NCBI GenBank assembly: GCA_026388365.1
Contig: JAPLJW010000280.1
Coordinates: forward strand, 1 to 15,021
DNA length: 15,021 nucleotides
Direction: 5' to 3'
DNA from: Deltaproteobacteria bacterium
GTDB lineage: Bacteria > Desulfobacterota > Syntrophia > Syntrophales > UBA5619
The position numbers were made by a program, and so were the translations under genes. Below, piece by piece: positions 6,929-12,912 of this stretch (position 1 is the first letter of the stretch; every line of letters starts with the position of its first letter). The notes beneath the pieces are model-generated. The model was not told the origin of the DNA. It saw only the letters and a list, made by a program, of their open reading frames with translations, and made no database searches.

Positions 6929-6946
6929 TGTCGAAAAAAGGCTACT
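6929..6946 (-). promoter_or_regulatory. Candidate activator-binding site 3
   Basis: TGTCGAAAAAAGGCTACT on the plus strand, a direct copy of the site at 6842 (16 of 18 bases the same). It starts at the base next to site 2 and ends at the base before the activator's stop codon. Two contiguous sites plus one distant copy suit cooperative binding of a hexamer-forming activator. Confidence 0.55.
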
Positions 6947-8383
6947 TCAGGCCCGTTTTAAGGAAATATTCAGTTTTTTCATTTTCTTGTAGAGGGACGT
7001 GCGGTGGATTCCCAACAGGCGGGCCGCCTTGTTTTTGTTGAAGTTGGAGATGCGGATGGTGTGCATCAGGGTCTCCTTTTCCATGTCGTCCCGGAGCCTT
7101 TTGAGCAGGGTGTTGTCCTGTTTCGACGATCCCAGGTCCAGGTCCTGCATGAAGAGGGGAAGATGCCGCACCTGCGTCTGGTCGCCGTCCAGGGTAAAGA
7201 GGATCCGCTCCAGGATGTTGGAGAGTTCCCGGACATTGCCGGGCCAGGGGTAGGATTGAAAAATCTGCATCACGGCAGGGGAGAAACTGGCCATTTTGGT
7301 TCCGTGTTCGCGGCTCAGCTTCTTCATGAGGTACTCCGCAATCAGGGGGAGATCCTCAATCCGCTCCCGCAGCGGCAGGATCGAAATGGGAATCACGTTC
7401 AGCCGGTAAAAGAGATCCTTGCGGAATTTACCCCGAGCCACCAGATCTTCCAGATTCTCATGGGTTGCGGCGATGAGGCGGAAATTGCTTTTGATCAGAT
7501 GGTTTCCCCCGAGATGCTCGAACTCCTTTTCTTCCAGGACCCGCAGGAGCTTGGGTTGCATTTCCATGGGCAGATCGCCGATTTCATCCAGAAAAATGGA
7601 GCCGCCGTGGGCCAGTTCGAATTTGCCGGCTTTCCCCTTATGGGAGGCCCCGGTAAAGGCCCCCGGTTCGTATCCGAACAGTTCCGCCTCCAGAAGCTCC
7701 TTGGGAATCGCGGAGCAGTTGAGGCGGATGAACGGATACAGACGCCGTTTGCTGGCGTAATGGATGGCGTGGGCGAAAAGCTCCTTTCCCGTGCCGCTCT
7801 CCCCCGTGATCAGAACCGGGGCATCGATTTCCGCCGCCCGGAGGGCAAGCTTCTTCAGTTCCGAGACGCCCTTGCTGTTGCCCACGATATGCTGGAGGGT
7901 ATATTTCGACGATCTCAGGTCCGTGAGTTCCCTCTCGTAGAATTCGACCTTGGATTCCAGCAGGCTCAGCCGGCTGGAGAGGGTATGGACGTCGCGCACG
8001 TCCTTGAACATCACCTGACCGAAGACGAACAGACCCTGCCTGTCAATCCGGATGGGGATGCGCTGGACGACCATTTCCTGTCCCCGGATGCTATGGGCGT
8101 GATTGATTTCCGGGACCCCGGTTTCGGCGACGATGTGCATCCGCGTGTTCTCGATCACCTCCGTGCAGTGCTTCCCAATGGTCTCTTCGGGCTTGATCCC
8201 GAGAAACTCGCCGTAGGCCTTGCTGAAGAAGATCACCTTGCCCCGCCGGTCGGTGATCATGACGCCGTTGCGGATCGAATCGAGAATGGTTTCATAGAAG
8301 AGGATCCTCTTTTGCAGGTCCGCAATTTTTTTTTCATCCAAGGGACACCCATCGGCCTTTTCCGTTTTCCTCACCTGCTGCAT
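6947..8383 (-). CDS. PAS-domain sigma-54-dependent transcriptional activator (Fis-type HTH)
   Basis: A complete 478-residue enhancer-binding protein. Domains in order: a short N-terminal coiled coil (15-33), a PAS sensor domain (about 34-125), a second coiled-coil linker (about 135-160), an AAA+ domain (about 165-395) and a C-terminal Fis-type helix-turn-helix (447-472). The AAA+ motifs are intact: Walker A GESGTGKE (194-201), the sigma-54 contact loop GAFTGA (241-246), Walker B GGSIFLDEIG (260-269), the arginine-finger region FRKDLFYRLNV (320-330) and WPGNVREL (380-387). There is no response-regulator receiver domain, so the signal is likely a small molecule sensed by the PAS domain or bound cofactor. 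Start: GGAGG about 10 nt before the ATG at 8383. Its location between the acyl-CoA genes and dctP, with a sigma-54 promoter and repeated sites downstream, makes dctPQM its likely target. Confidence 0.95.
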   Translation of the reverse strand: MQQVRKTEKADGCPLDEKKIADLQKRILFYETILDSIRNGVMITDRRGKVIFFSKAYGEFLGIKPEETIGKHCTEVIENTRMHIVAETGVPEINHAHSIRGQEMVVQRIPIRIDRQGLFVFGQVMFKDVRDVHTLSSRLSLLESKVEFYERELTDLRSSKYTLQHIVGNSKGVSELKKLALRAAEIDAPVLITGESGTGKELFAHAIHYASKRRLYPFIRLNCSAIPKELLEAELFGYEPGAFTGASHKGKAGKFELAHGGSIFLDEIGDLPMEMQPKLLRVLEEKEFEHLGGNHLIKSNFRLIAATHENLEDLVARGKFRKDLFYRLNVIPISILPLRERIEDLPLIAEYLMKKLSREHGTKMASFSPAVMQIFQSYPWPGNVRELSNILERILFTLDGDQTQVRHLPLFMQDLDLGSSKQDNTLLKRLRDDMEKETLMHTIRISNFNKNKAARLLGIHRTSLYKKMKKLNISLKRA

Positions 8384-8418
8384 GGTGTTGCGCCCTCCAT
8401 GAAAATTCTGTTTGGTGC

Positions 8419-8446
8419 AAGGTCCGTCGCGCGTTTTGCGGACCTT
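8419..8446. repeat. Inverted repeat between the maoC-like gene and the activator gene
   Basis: Perfect 8-bp arms AAGGTCCG (8419-8426) and CGGACCTT (8439-8446) around 12 nt. The right arm overlaps the hydratase stop codon. On the minus strand no T-run follows, so it may be an mRNA stability hairpin, or an operator in front of the activator gene, whose ATG is 36 bp away. Confidence 0.4.
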
Positions 8447-8879
8447 AAAAAGACTTTGTCGGGGCCTTCGGGGGGCTCACGAGCGCCTCTCCGTCCAGCA
8501 CCATGATCCCCTCCTGGTTTTTACAGAAGGTTTTCATGCGGATCCGATTCTTTTCCGGATGCTTCTCGATCACTTCCACGGACGCCGTGATGGTGTCGCC
8601 GATCCGAACGGGCGCGAGAAAGGAGAGCTCCTGGCGGAGATAAATGGTTCCCGGTCCCGGAAGGCGCGTGCCGAGAATGGCGGATATCAATCCCGCGGTC
8701 AGCATGCCGTGGGCGATGCGCGACTTGAAGAAGGTTTGGGATGCGTATCCTTCGTCGATGTGGGCGGGATTGAAATCGCCGGTGATTCCCGCATAGAGAT
8801 AGATATCCGCCTCCGAGATGGTCTTGGCAAAGGACGCCCCGTCTCCGATGCCGATTTCATGAATGGTTTTTCCCGTCAT
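8445..8879 (-). CDS. MaoC-like (R)-specific enoyl-CoA hydratase
   Basis: A 144-residue single hot-dog domain protein of the MaoC/PhaJ type, which hydrates trans-2-enoyl-CoA to (R)-3-hydroxyacyl-CoA. The hydratase 2 motif is clear: GDFNPAHIDEGYA (34-46), with Asp35 and His40 as the expected catalytic pair, followed by RIAHGMLTAGLIS. The length is typical of PhaJ-like single-domain enzymes (130-160). The ATG at 8879 overlaps the stop of the acyl-CoA synthetase gene as ATGA, so the two are translationally coupled and probably act on the same acyl-CoA or its product. A hydratase on a branched or aromatic-derived acyl-CoA cannot be excluded. Confidence 0.9.
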   Translation of the reverse strand: MTGKTIHEIGIGDGASFAKTISEADIYLYAGITGDFNPAHIDEGYASQTFFKSRIAHGMLTAGLISAILGTRLPGPGTIYLRQELSFLAPVRIGDTITASVEVIEKHPEKNRIRMKTFCKNQEGIMVLDGEALVSPPKAPTKSF

Positions 8880-10543
8880 CCTCTGTGCCCCCCCTCTGAA
8901 GCGGTTGACCCATCCTGCATTTTCCGAATTTCATTCTTGCGCAGTTCTCCCCGGATGATCTTGCCGGTGCTTGTCATCGGAAGCTCCGCCACAAACTCGA
9001 TCTCCCGCGGGTACTCGTGGGCGGCCAGGCGGGTTTTCACGTATTCCTGGATCTCCCGGGCCAGTTCCTCCGAGCCGCTGACACCGGCCTTGAGCACCAC
9101 GAAGGCCTTGACCACCTCCGTGCGCACCTTGTCGGGTTTGCCGATGACGGCGGACATGGTCACGGCCGGATGCTTGAGCAGGCAGTCCTCGATCTCTGCG
9201 GGGCCGATCCGGTAACCGGAGGAGGTGATTACATCGTCTTTCCGGGCGACATACCAGATATAGCCGTCCTCATCCTTCTTTCCGAGATCTCCCGTAAGCG
9301 ACCAGTCGAGGACGAATTTGTCTAGGGTGGCCTGCGGATTCTGCCAGTAGTTGAGGAACATGACCGGGTCGGGGCGCAGGATCGCGATCTCACCGACCGT
9401 CCCCGGCAAAACGATGTTCCCCTCCGGATCCACCACCTCCACGCGATGGCCGGGGATCGGCTTTCCCATCGATCCCCGGCGGATGGGCATGATCTCGCAG
9501 CAGTTTCCCACGACGAGATTCACCTCGGTCTGGCCGTAGAACTCGTTGATCTCCAGATCCATCACCTGGCGTCCCCAGTCGAGCAGCTCCTCGCCGAGCG
9601 TCTCGCCGCCGCAGCCGATCGTCCGCATTCGGTAGTCGTAGCGGCCCTTCGGGTCCTTGACCTGACGCATCATCTTGAGGGCGGTCGGCGGCATGAAGGC
9701 GTTCCGGATGCCGTATTTGGCGATGAAATGAAACGCCTGTTCGGGGTCGAATTTTTTGGCGCGGTAGGCGACGACGGGGACTCCGTGGTGCCAGCTCGGC
9801 AGGAGGACGTCAATCAGCCCGCCGATCCAGGCCCAGTCGGCGGGGGTCCAGTAGATGTCTTCCTTCTTCGGGAAGAAGTTGTGGAAGAATTCGACACCCG
9901 GGACATGACCGAGAACGACCCGGTGGGCATGGAGAGCCCCTTTCGGCGGCCCGGTCGTTCCCGAGGTGTAGATGATCAGGGCCGGATCGTCCGCCTTTGT
10001 CGGCACGGGTTCGAAGCGGGAGGAACCCTTTTCCAGCGCCGCCCAGAAATCGATGGCGCCGGCCTCCGGCTTCCCCTTCGTGACGAAGAGAAGCTTCAGG
10101 TCGGGGAGGCGGTCGCGGATCTGGAGGACCTTCTCGACATCGGCCCCGTCGGTGATGACCGCTTTCGCCCCGCTGTTGCCGAGGCGGTACTCGAGAGCGT
10201 CGGGACCGAAGAGCGTGAACAGCGGGATCGCGATGGCGCCCAATTTGTAAATGGCGACATGGGCGATTGCCGTCTCGGGGCACTGCGGAAGCAGAATGCC
10301 GACCCGGTCGCCCCGGGCGATGCCATGCGCCCGCAGGGCGTTGGCCAGACGGTTGGAGAGATTCTTGATATCCCAGAAGGTGTATTTTTCGGTCCGGCCG
10401 CCCTCGTCCTCATAGATGAGGGCAAGGCGGTAGCGCTCGTCCGCCCACTTGTCACAGACATCGACCCCGATGTTGTAGTACTCCGGGATCTGCCAGTGAA
10501 AACTCCGATATACCTCATCGTAAGAGCTCTTCTTCTGCAACAT
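8876..10543 (-). CDS. AMP-forming acyl-CoA synthetase (medium-chain/ACSM-like)
   Basis: A 555-residue adenylate-forming ligase that converts a carboxylic acid, ATP and CoA to acyl-CoA, AMP and pyrophosphate. All core motifs are present: the P-loop YTSGTTGPPKG (192-202), YGQTE (336-340), the hinge region TGDLGKKDEDGYIWYVARKDD (417-437) followed by SSGYRIGPAEIE, and the catalytic lysine in TSTGKIIRGELR (Lys528). The overall look (WTPADWAWIGG, RDRLPDL, ERYRLALIYED) is closer to medium-chain or aryl-CoA ligases than to acetyl-CoA synthetase. The ATG at 10543 was chosen for AAGGAGG at 10550-10556 and for family length; the open frame continues upstream only through the promoter region. It is the first gene of the minus-strand cluster. 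The substrate is not predictable by eye. Confidence 0.92.
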   Translation of the reverse strand: MLQKKSSYDEVYRSFHWQIPEYYNIGVDVCDKWADERYRLALIYEDEGGRTEKYTFWDIKNLSNRLANALRAHGIARGDRVGILLPQCPETAIAHVAIYKLGAIAIPLFTLFGPDALEYRLGNSGAKAVITDGADVEKVLQIRDRLPDLKLLFVTKGKPEAGAIDFWAALEKGSSRFEPVPTKADDPALIIYTSGTTGPPKGALHAHRVVLGHVPGVEFFHNFFPKKEDIYWTPADWAWIGGLIDVLLPSWHHGVPVVAYRAKKFDPEQAFHFIAKYGIRNAFMPPTALKMMRQVKDPKGRYDYRMRTIGCGGETLGEELLDWGRQVMDLEINEFYGQTEVNLVVGNCCEIMPIRRGSMGKPIPGHRVEVVDPEGNIVLPGTVGEIAILRPDPVMFLNYWQNPQATLDKFVLDWSLTGDLGKKDEDGYIWYVARKDDVITSSGYRIGPAEIEDCLLKHPAVTMSAVIGKPDKVRTEVVKAFVVLKAGVSGSEELAREIQEYVKTRLAAHEYPREIEFVAELPMTSTGKIIRGELRKNEIRKMQDGSTASEGGHRG

Positions 10544-10614
10544 GGGCTTCCTCCTTTTTGAAAAGTCGCCACTTCCGCCTGACGCGGATTCCATACCCGC
10601 TGGTCCTGCATTCA

Positions 10615-10644
10615 AATAAAGACCAAGGTGGACCCACTTGTCAA
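10615..10644 (-). promoter_or_regulatory. Sigma-70-like promoter of the acyl-CoA synthetase operon
   Basis: A perfect -35 TTGACA (10639-10644) is followed after 18 bp by TTTATT (10615-10620), which matches the -10 consensus at 4 of 6 positions. The start would be near 10608, about 65 nt before the ATG. Two small palindromes lie on or beside the -35 box: TTGTC-AA-GACAA (10638-10649) and GTGG-AC-CCAC (10628-10637). They are candidate operator halves. Confidence 0.5.
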
Positions 10645-10702
10645 GACAATTTAGATATTTTCTATGGTCAATCCCTTCGGGATGGTCTATGATGGCATCA
10701 CT

Positions 10703-11206
10703 ATGATCCCTATCGTTTCCATCGTCGGCAAATCCAGCTCGGGAAAGACCACCCTGATCGAGAAGCTGATCGCCGGGCTGACGCAAAGGGGCTGGCGGGT
10801 GGCGACGATCAAGCACAACCGCCACGGTTTCGAGATCGACCACGAGGGAAAGGACAGTTGGCGCCACAGGAAGGCGGGCGCGGTGGCGGCGGTTCTTGTG
10901 TCACCCCGCCAGGTTGCCGTCATGGAGGATGTCGAGAGGGATTATGATCTCGCCGAAATCCGGGAGCGCTACATCCGGAATGCAGACATCATCCTGGCGG
11001 AAGGGTACAAGGGAAATCCTTACCCGAAGATCGAGGTCTTCCGGACCGATCTGCGCAGGGAGCTCCTCTGCGGCCCGGAGGACAACCTCATCGCGCTGGC
11101 CGGGGATCAGCCGGTTTCCGCGGGGGTTCCCTGTTTCGACCGGAACGATGCAACGGGGATTGCGGATCTGATCGAAAAACGTTTTCTCCCCCGGAAGGGA
11201 TCCTGA
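10703..11206 (+). CDS. mobB: Molybdopterin-guanine dinucleotide biosynthesis protein MobB
   Basis: A 167-residue P-loop GTPase that assists MobA in making the guanine dinucleotide form of the molybdenum/tungsten cofactor used by formate dehydrogenases and related enzymes. The Walker A motif GKSSSGKT is at residues 9-16 and is followed by LIEKLIAGLTQRGWRVATIKHNRHGFEID, where MobB proteins carry a conserved KH. ILAEGYKGNPYPKIEVFR matches the family's EGYK segment. The length is typical. The start is uncertain: ATG 10703 fits the family N-terminus (MIPIVSIVGKSSSGK) but has only a poor ribosome binding site. The in-frame ATG at 10664 would add 13 unconserved residues. Divergent from the acyl-CoA cluster, and 3 bp ahead of the Ntn hydrolase gene. 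Confidence 0.9.
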   Translation: MIPIVSIVGKSSSGKTTLIEKLIAGLTQRGWRVATIKHNRHGFEIDHEGKDSWRHRKAGAVAAVLVSPRQVAVMEDVERDYDLAEIRERYIRNADIILAEGYKGNPYPKIEVFRTDLRRELLCGPEDNLIALAGDQPVSAGVPCFDRNDATGIADLIEKRFLPRKGS

Positions 11207-11209
11207 AGA

Positions 11210-12163
11210 TTGGAAAATGAAAGCAGATTCGAGGGCTTTTTTCCGGTGACCGCTTGGGTTCGCCGTTTTGCACCTGGCCGAACTCGTGACGTCCGGCTGC
11301 GGATACGGTTTGGCGCCGCGATTTTCGGCGCGGTTTGTTTGCTTGCCTCGGCAGCGACGGCTCCGGCGTGCACACTCTGGGCGGCGGCGGGCGAAAGGGC
11401 GGCCGGCGGCGGGGCCATGATCGCGAAGAACCGGGATTGGACGCCGGAAGCGGACGAGGTTCGTCTCGCCGGTTTCAAAAACGGCCGGCGGTTTCTCGGC
11501 CTCTTTCCGGTCCGGGACGGCAAGAGGCCGAGCGCCGTCGCCGGGATCAGCGAAAAGGGACTTGTCTTTGTTACCGCCACCGCCGGCAGTGTTCCGCAAG
11601 CAGAGCGGGAAAAGGGCGGGACAGGGCTGGCCGGGAAGGTGCTGTCTGAATTTGATTCGGTTGCGGATGTTCTGGAGAACCGGGCGATTTTCTCCCGAGC
11701 GCATCCTTCCATTTATCTCATTGCGGACCGCCGGAGGATTGCGTGGATCGAGGTGGCGCCGGGCGGCCGTGTGGGCTTCCGGACGACGGACAGCGGCAGC
11801 CTCTGCCATACGAACCACTACCTCGACGACGAATTCCGCGCTTCCAATCCCCGGATCGGCCGGAGCAGCGCCGGAAGACTGGACCGCATCCAACAGCTCC
11901 TGGATACCGGTCCGCTGCGTTTGACCCCGGAGGATTTTATCGCTTTCAGCCGGGACATTTACGCGGGTCCGGACGACAGCATCTGGCGGACGGGAGGCAA
12001 AGCGGGAAGGGAGCGGACGCTGGCGACCTGGATTGTCTCCCTGCCGAAGGATGCGCCGCCGGAGATCTTCATCCGTCTGGCCAATCCCGGCGAGCCCGAA
12101 AGGACCATGAGGATGCCGCTTGACGGTTCCTTCTGGAAGAGAGAAAATTCAACCATTTTTTAA
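11210..12163 (+). CDS. Secreted Ntn hydrolase, C45 / choloylglycine hydrolase-like
   Basis: A 317-residue protein from a TTG start (AAGGGA 9 nt upstream). An in-frame GTG at 11246, preceded by GAGGG, is an alternative start. After a basic stretch comes a hydrophobic segment (about 34-53, FGAAIFGAVCLLASAATAPA) and then Cys54 in APA-CTLWAAAGERAAGG. Cleavage by signal peptidase after APA would expose Cys54 as the N-terminal nucleophile. The following IAKNRDW (residues 71-77) and CHTNHYLDD match the penicillin-acyltransferase/linear amide hydrolase group of cysteine Ntn hydrolases. The predicted role is hydrolysis (or acyl transfer) at a linear amide bond in the periplasm; the substrate is unknown. 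It is not a typical lipoprotein: position -3 of the Cys is Ala with Pro at -2, not a lipobox. It forms a likely two-gene operon with mobB. Confidence 0.75.
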   Translation: MENESRFEGFFPVTAWVRRFAPGRTRDVRLRIRFGAAIFGAVCLLASAATAPACTLWAAAGERAAGGGAMIAKNRDWTPEADEVRLAGFKNGRRFLGLFPVRDGKRPSAVAGISEKGLVFVTATAGSVPQAEREKGGTGLAGKVLSEFDSVADVLENRAIFSRAHPSIYLIADRRRIAWIEVAPGGRVGFRTTDSGSLCHTNHYLDDEFRASNPRIGRSSAGRLDRIQQLLDTGPLRLTPEDFIAFSRDIYAGPDDSIWRTGGKAGRERTLATWIVSLPKDAPPEIFIRLANPGEPERTMRMPLDGSFWKRENSTIF

Positions 12164-12187
12164 GGAGGCCACGCCTGCGGGCTTCCT
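12163..12187. repeat. Hairpin at the end of the Ntn hydrolase gene
   Basis: AGGAGGCC (12163-12170) and GGCTTCCT (12180-12187) pair over 8 bp with one G-T wobble and a 9-nt loop. It begins at the stop codon. No T-run follows on the plus strand, so termination here is only possible. The rest of the 12164-12251 spacer shows nothing else. Confidence 0.3.
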
Positions 12188-12251
12188 CAAGATCTTCGCG
12201 CAACGTTGATTTTAGAATATCGGGAGATGAGCAAAAATGGCCTAACTGGTT

Positions 12252-12542
12252 TTAAGCGGCTTTCGGGGCCAGTCGCCTAACAGCGATCTTATCCGCGTGA
12301 CTCCGTAGCGCCGTAAGGTCATAATTCATCTGCATCCGCAGCCAAGTGTCAGCGGTGCTTCCGAATGCTTTTTCAAAACGGATCGCCATTTCAGGCGTCA
12401 CACTGCTACGTCCCGCAATTACGTTATGAAGTTGCTGGCGCGTAACGCCAAGACCCTTCGAGGCTTCCACGACAGATAGTCCAAGATCTTTAAGGCACTC
12501 GGCAACAAGAAGGCCAGGATGCACAGGGTTTTTCATCTCCAT
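12252..12542 (-). CDS. higA: HigA-family antitoxin (XRE-type HTH)
   Basis: A 96-residue DNA-binding antitoxin. The family opening MKNPVHPGLLVAECLKDLGLSVVEASKGLGV is followed by the helix-turn-helix TRQQLHNVIAGRSSVTPEMAIRFEKAFG and TADTWLRMQMNYDL, all typical of HigA. It neutralises HigB and represses the operon by binding upstream of higB. AAGGAGA is 8 nt upstream of the ATG at 12542. It is second in the operon, 15 bp after higB, the usual toxin-first order of this family. By eye it is lower in GC than its neighbours, which suggests acquisition by transfer. Confidence 0.93.
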   Translation of the reverse strand: MEMKNPVHPGLLVAECLKDLGLSVVEASKGLGVTRQQLHNVIAGRSSVTPEMAIRFEKAFGSTADTWLRMQMNYDLTALRSHADKIAVRRLAPKAA

Positions 12543-12557
12543 AGTTCTTATCTCCTT

Positions 12558-12836
12558 TTAATGGTAATCGACAAAATCAACGTCAAAGGCGTTTCCATCT
12601 TCAAACCGAAAAACAATCCGCCAGTTTGCGTGGACAGTAACCGCGAAAGAACCCTTTAGGTCTCCTTTAAGGGCATGGAGCCGAAAGGTCGGAATGTTCA
12701 TGCCCGAGATGTTCTCTGCGGCGTGCAGGGCAGAGAGAATGATTCTGATCCGCACCAACATATCAGGCGGCAATTTGCTGCCCTCGTCATACTCAAACAG
12801 TTGCCGTAGCCCTTTGTGTCGGAAGCTCTTAATCAT
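12558..12836 (-). CDS. higB: HigB/RelE-family toxin (mRNA endonuclease)
   Basis: A full-length 92-residue HigB protein of the RelE/ParE superfamily, which cuts mRNA in the ribosome. Landmarks are the N-terminal MIKSFRHKGLRQLFE, the LHALKGDLKG loop (about residues 53-62), NWRIVFRFE (about 71-79) and the terminal DYH, all conserved in this family, so the toxin appears intact. No Shine-Dalgarno sequence precedes the ATG at 12836. The predicted transcription start is at or within a few bases of it, so leaderless translation is likely. The gene sits between the Ntn hydrolase and lutBA with no other mobile-element traces. Confidence 0.93.
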   Translation of the reverse strand: MIKSFRHKGLRQLFEYDEGSKLPPDMLVRIRIILSALHAAENISGMNIPTFRLHALKGDLKGSFAVTVHANWRIVFRFEDGNAFDVDFVDYH

Positions 12837-12843
12837 TTTGAAT

Positions 12844-12872
12844 ATAGTAAACTGTAAATTGACACTTTACAA
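12844..12872 (-). promoter_or_regulatory. higBA promoter with overlapping operator
   Basis: On the minus strand TTGTAA (12867-12872), a 17-bp spacer and TACTAT (12844-12849) form a plausible promoter; an alternative -10 box, TATATT, is at 12841-12846. A 24-bp inverted repeat, GTAAACTGT-N6-ACACTTTAC (12847-12870), with one mismatch between its 9-bp arms, covers the spacer and the edges of both boxes. This is where HigA is expected to bind and repress. Confidence 0.65.
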
Positions 12873-12912
12873 GCACTTTTTCTGGACTACAGGAAATCTT
12901 ATCGGACATGCA

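Noticed and set aside
7004..8506. Open frame of 500 codons on the plus strand
   Set aside because: It is antisense to the sigma-54 activator, which has all its AAA+ motifs; the plus-strand product has no recognisable domain.
9446..10561. Open frame of 371 codons on the plus strand
   Set aside because: It is a shadow of the acyl-CoA synthetase gene; no ribosome binding site and no recognisable domain.
10544..10867. N-terminal 108-codon extension of the acyl-CoA synthetase frame
   Set aside because: It would cover the promoter region and the start of mobB on the other strand. The ATG at 10543 has a perfect ribosome binding site and gives the normal family length.
11317..11375. Lipoprotein signal at the Ntn hydrolase N-terminus
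   Set aside because: The residues before Cys54 are A-P-A, not a lipobox such as L-A-G. The Cys is better explained as the catalytic nucleophile.
12164..12912. Wider mobile island around higBA
   Set aside because: No transposase, integrase, att-like direct repeats or tRNA are visible. Only the toxin-antitoxin pair looks compositionally different.
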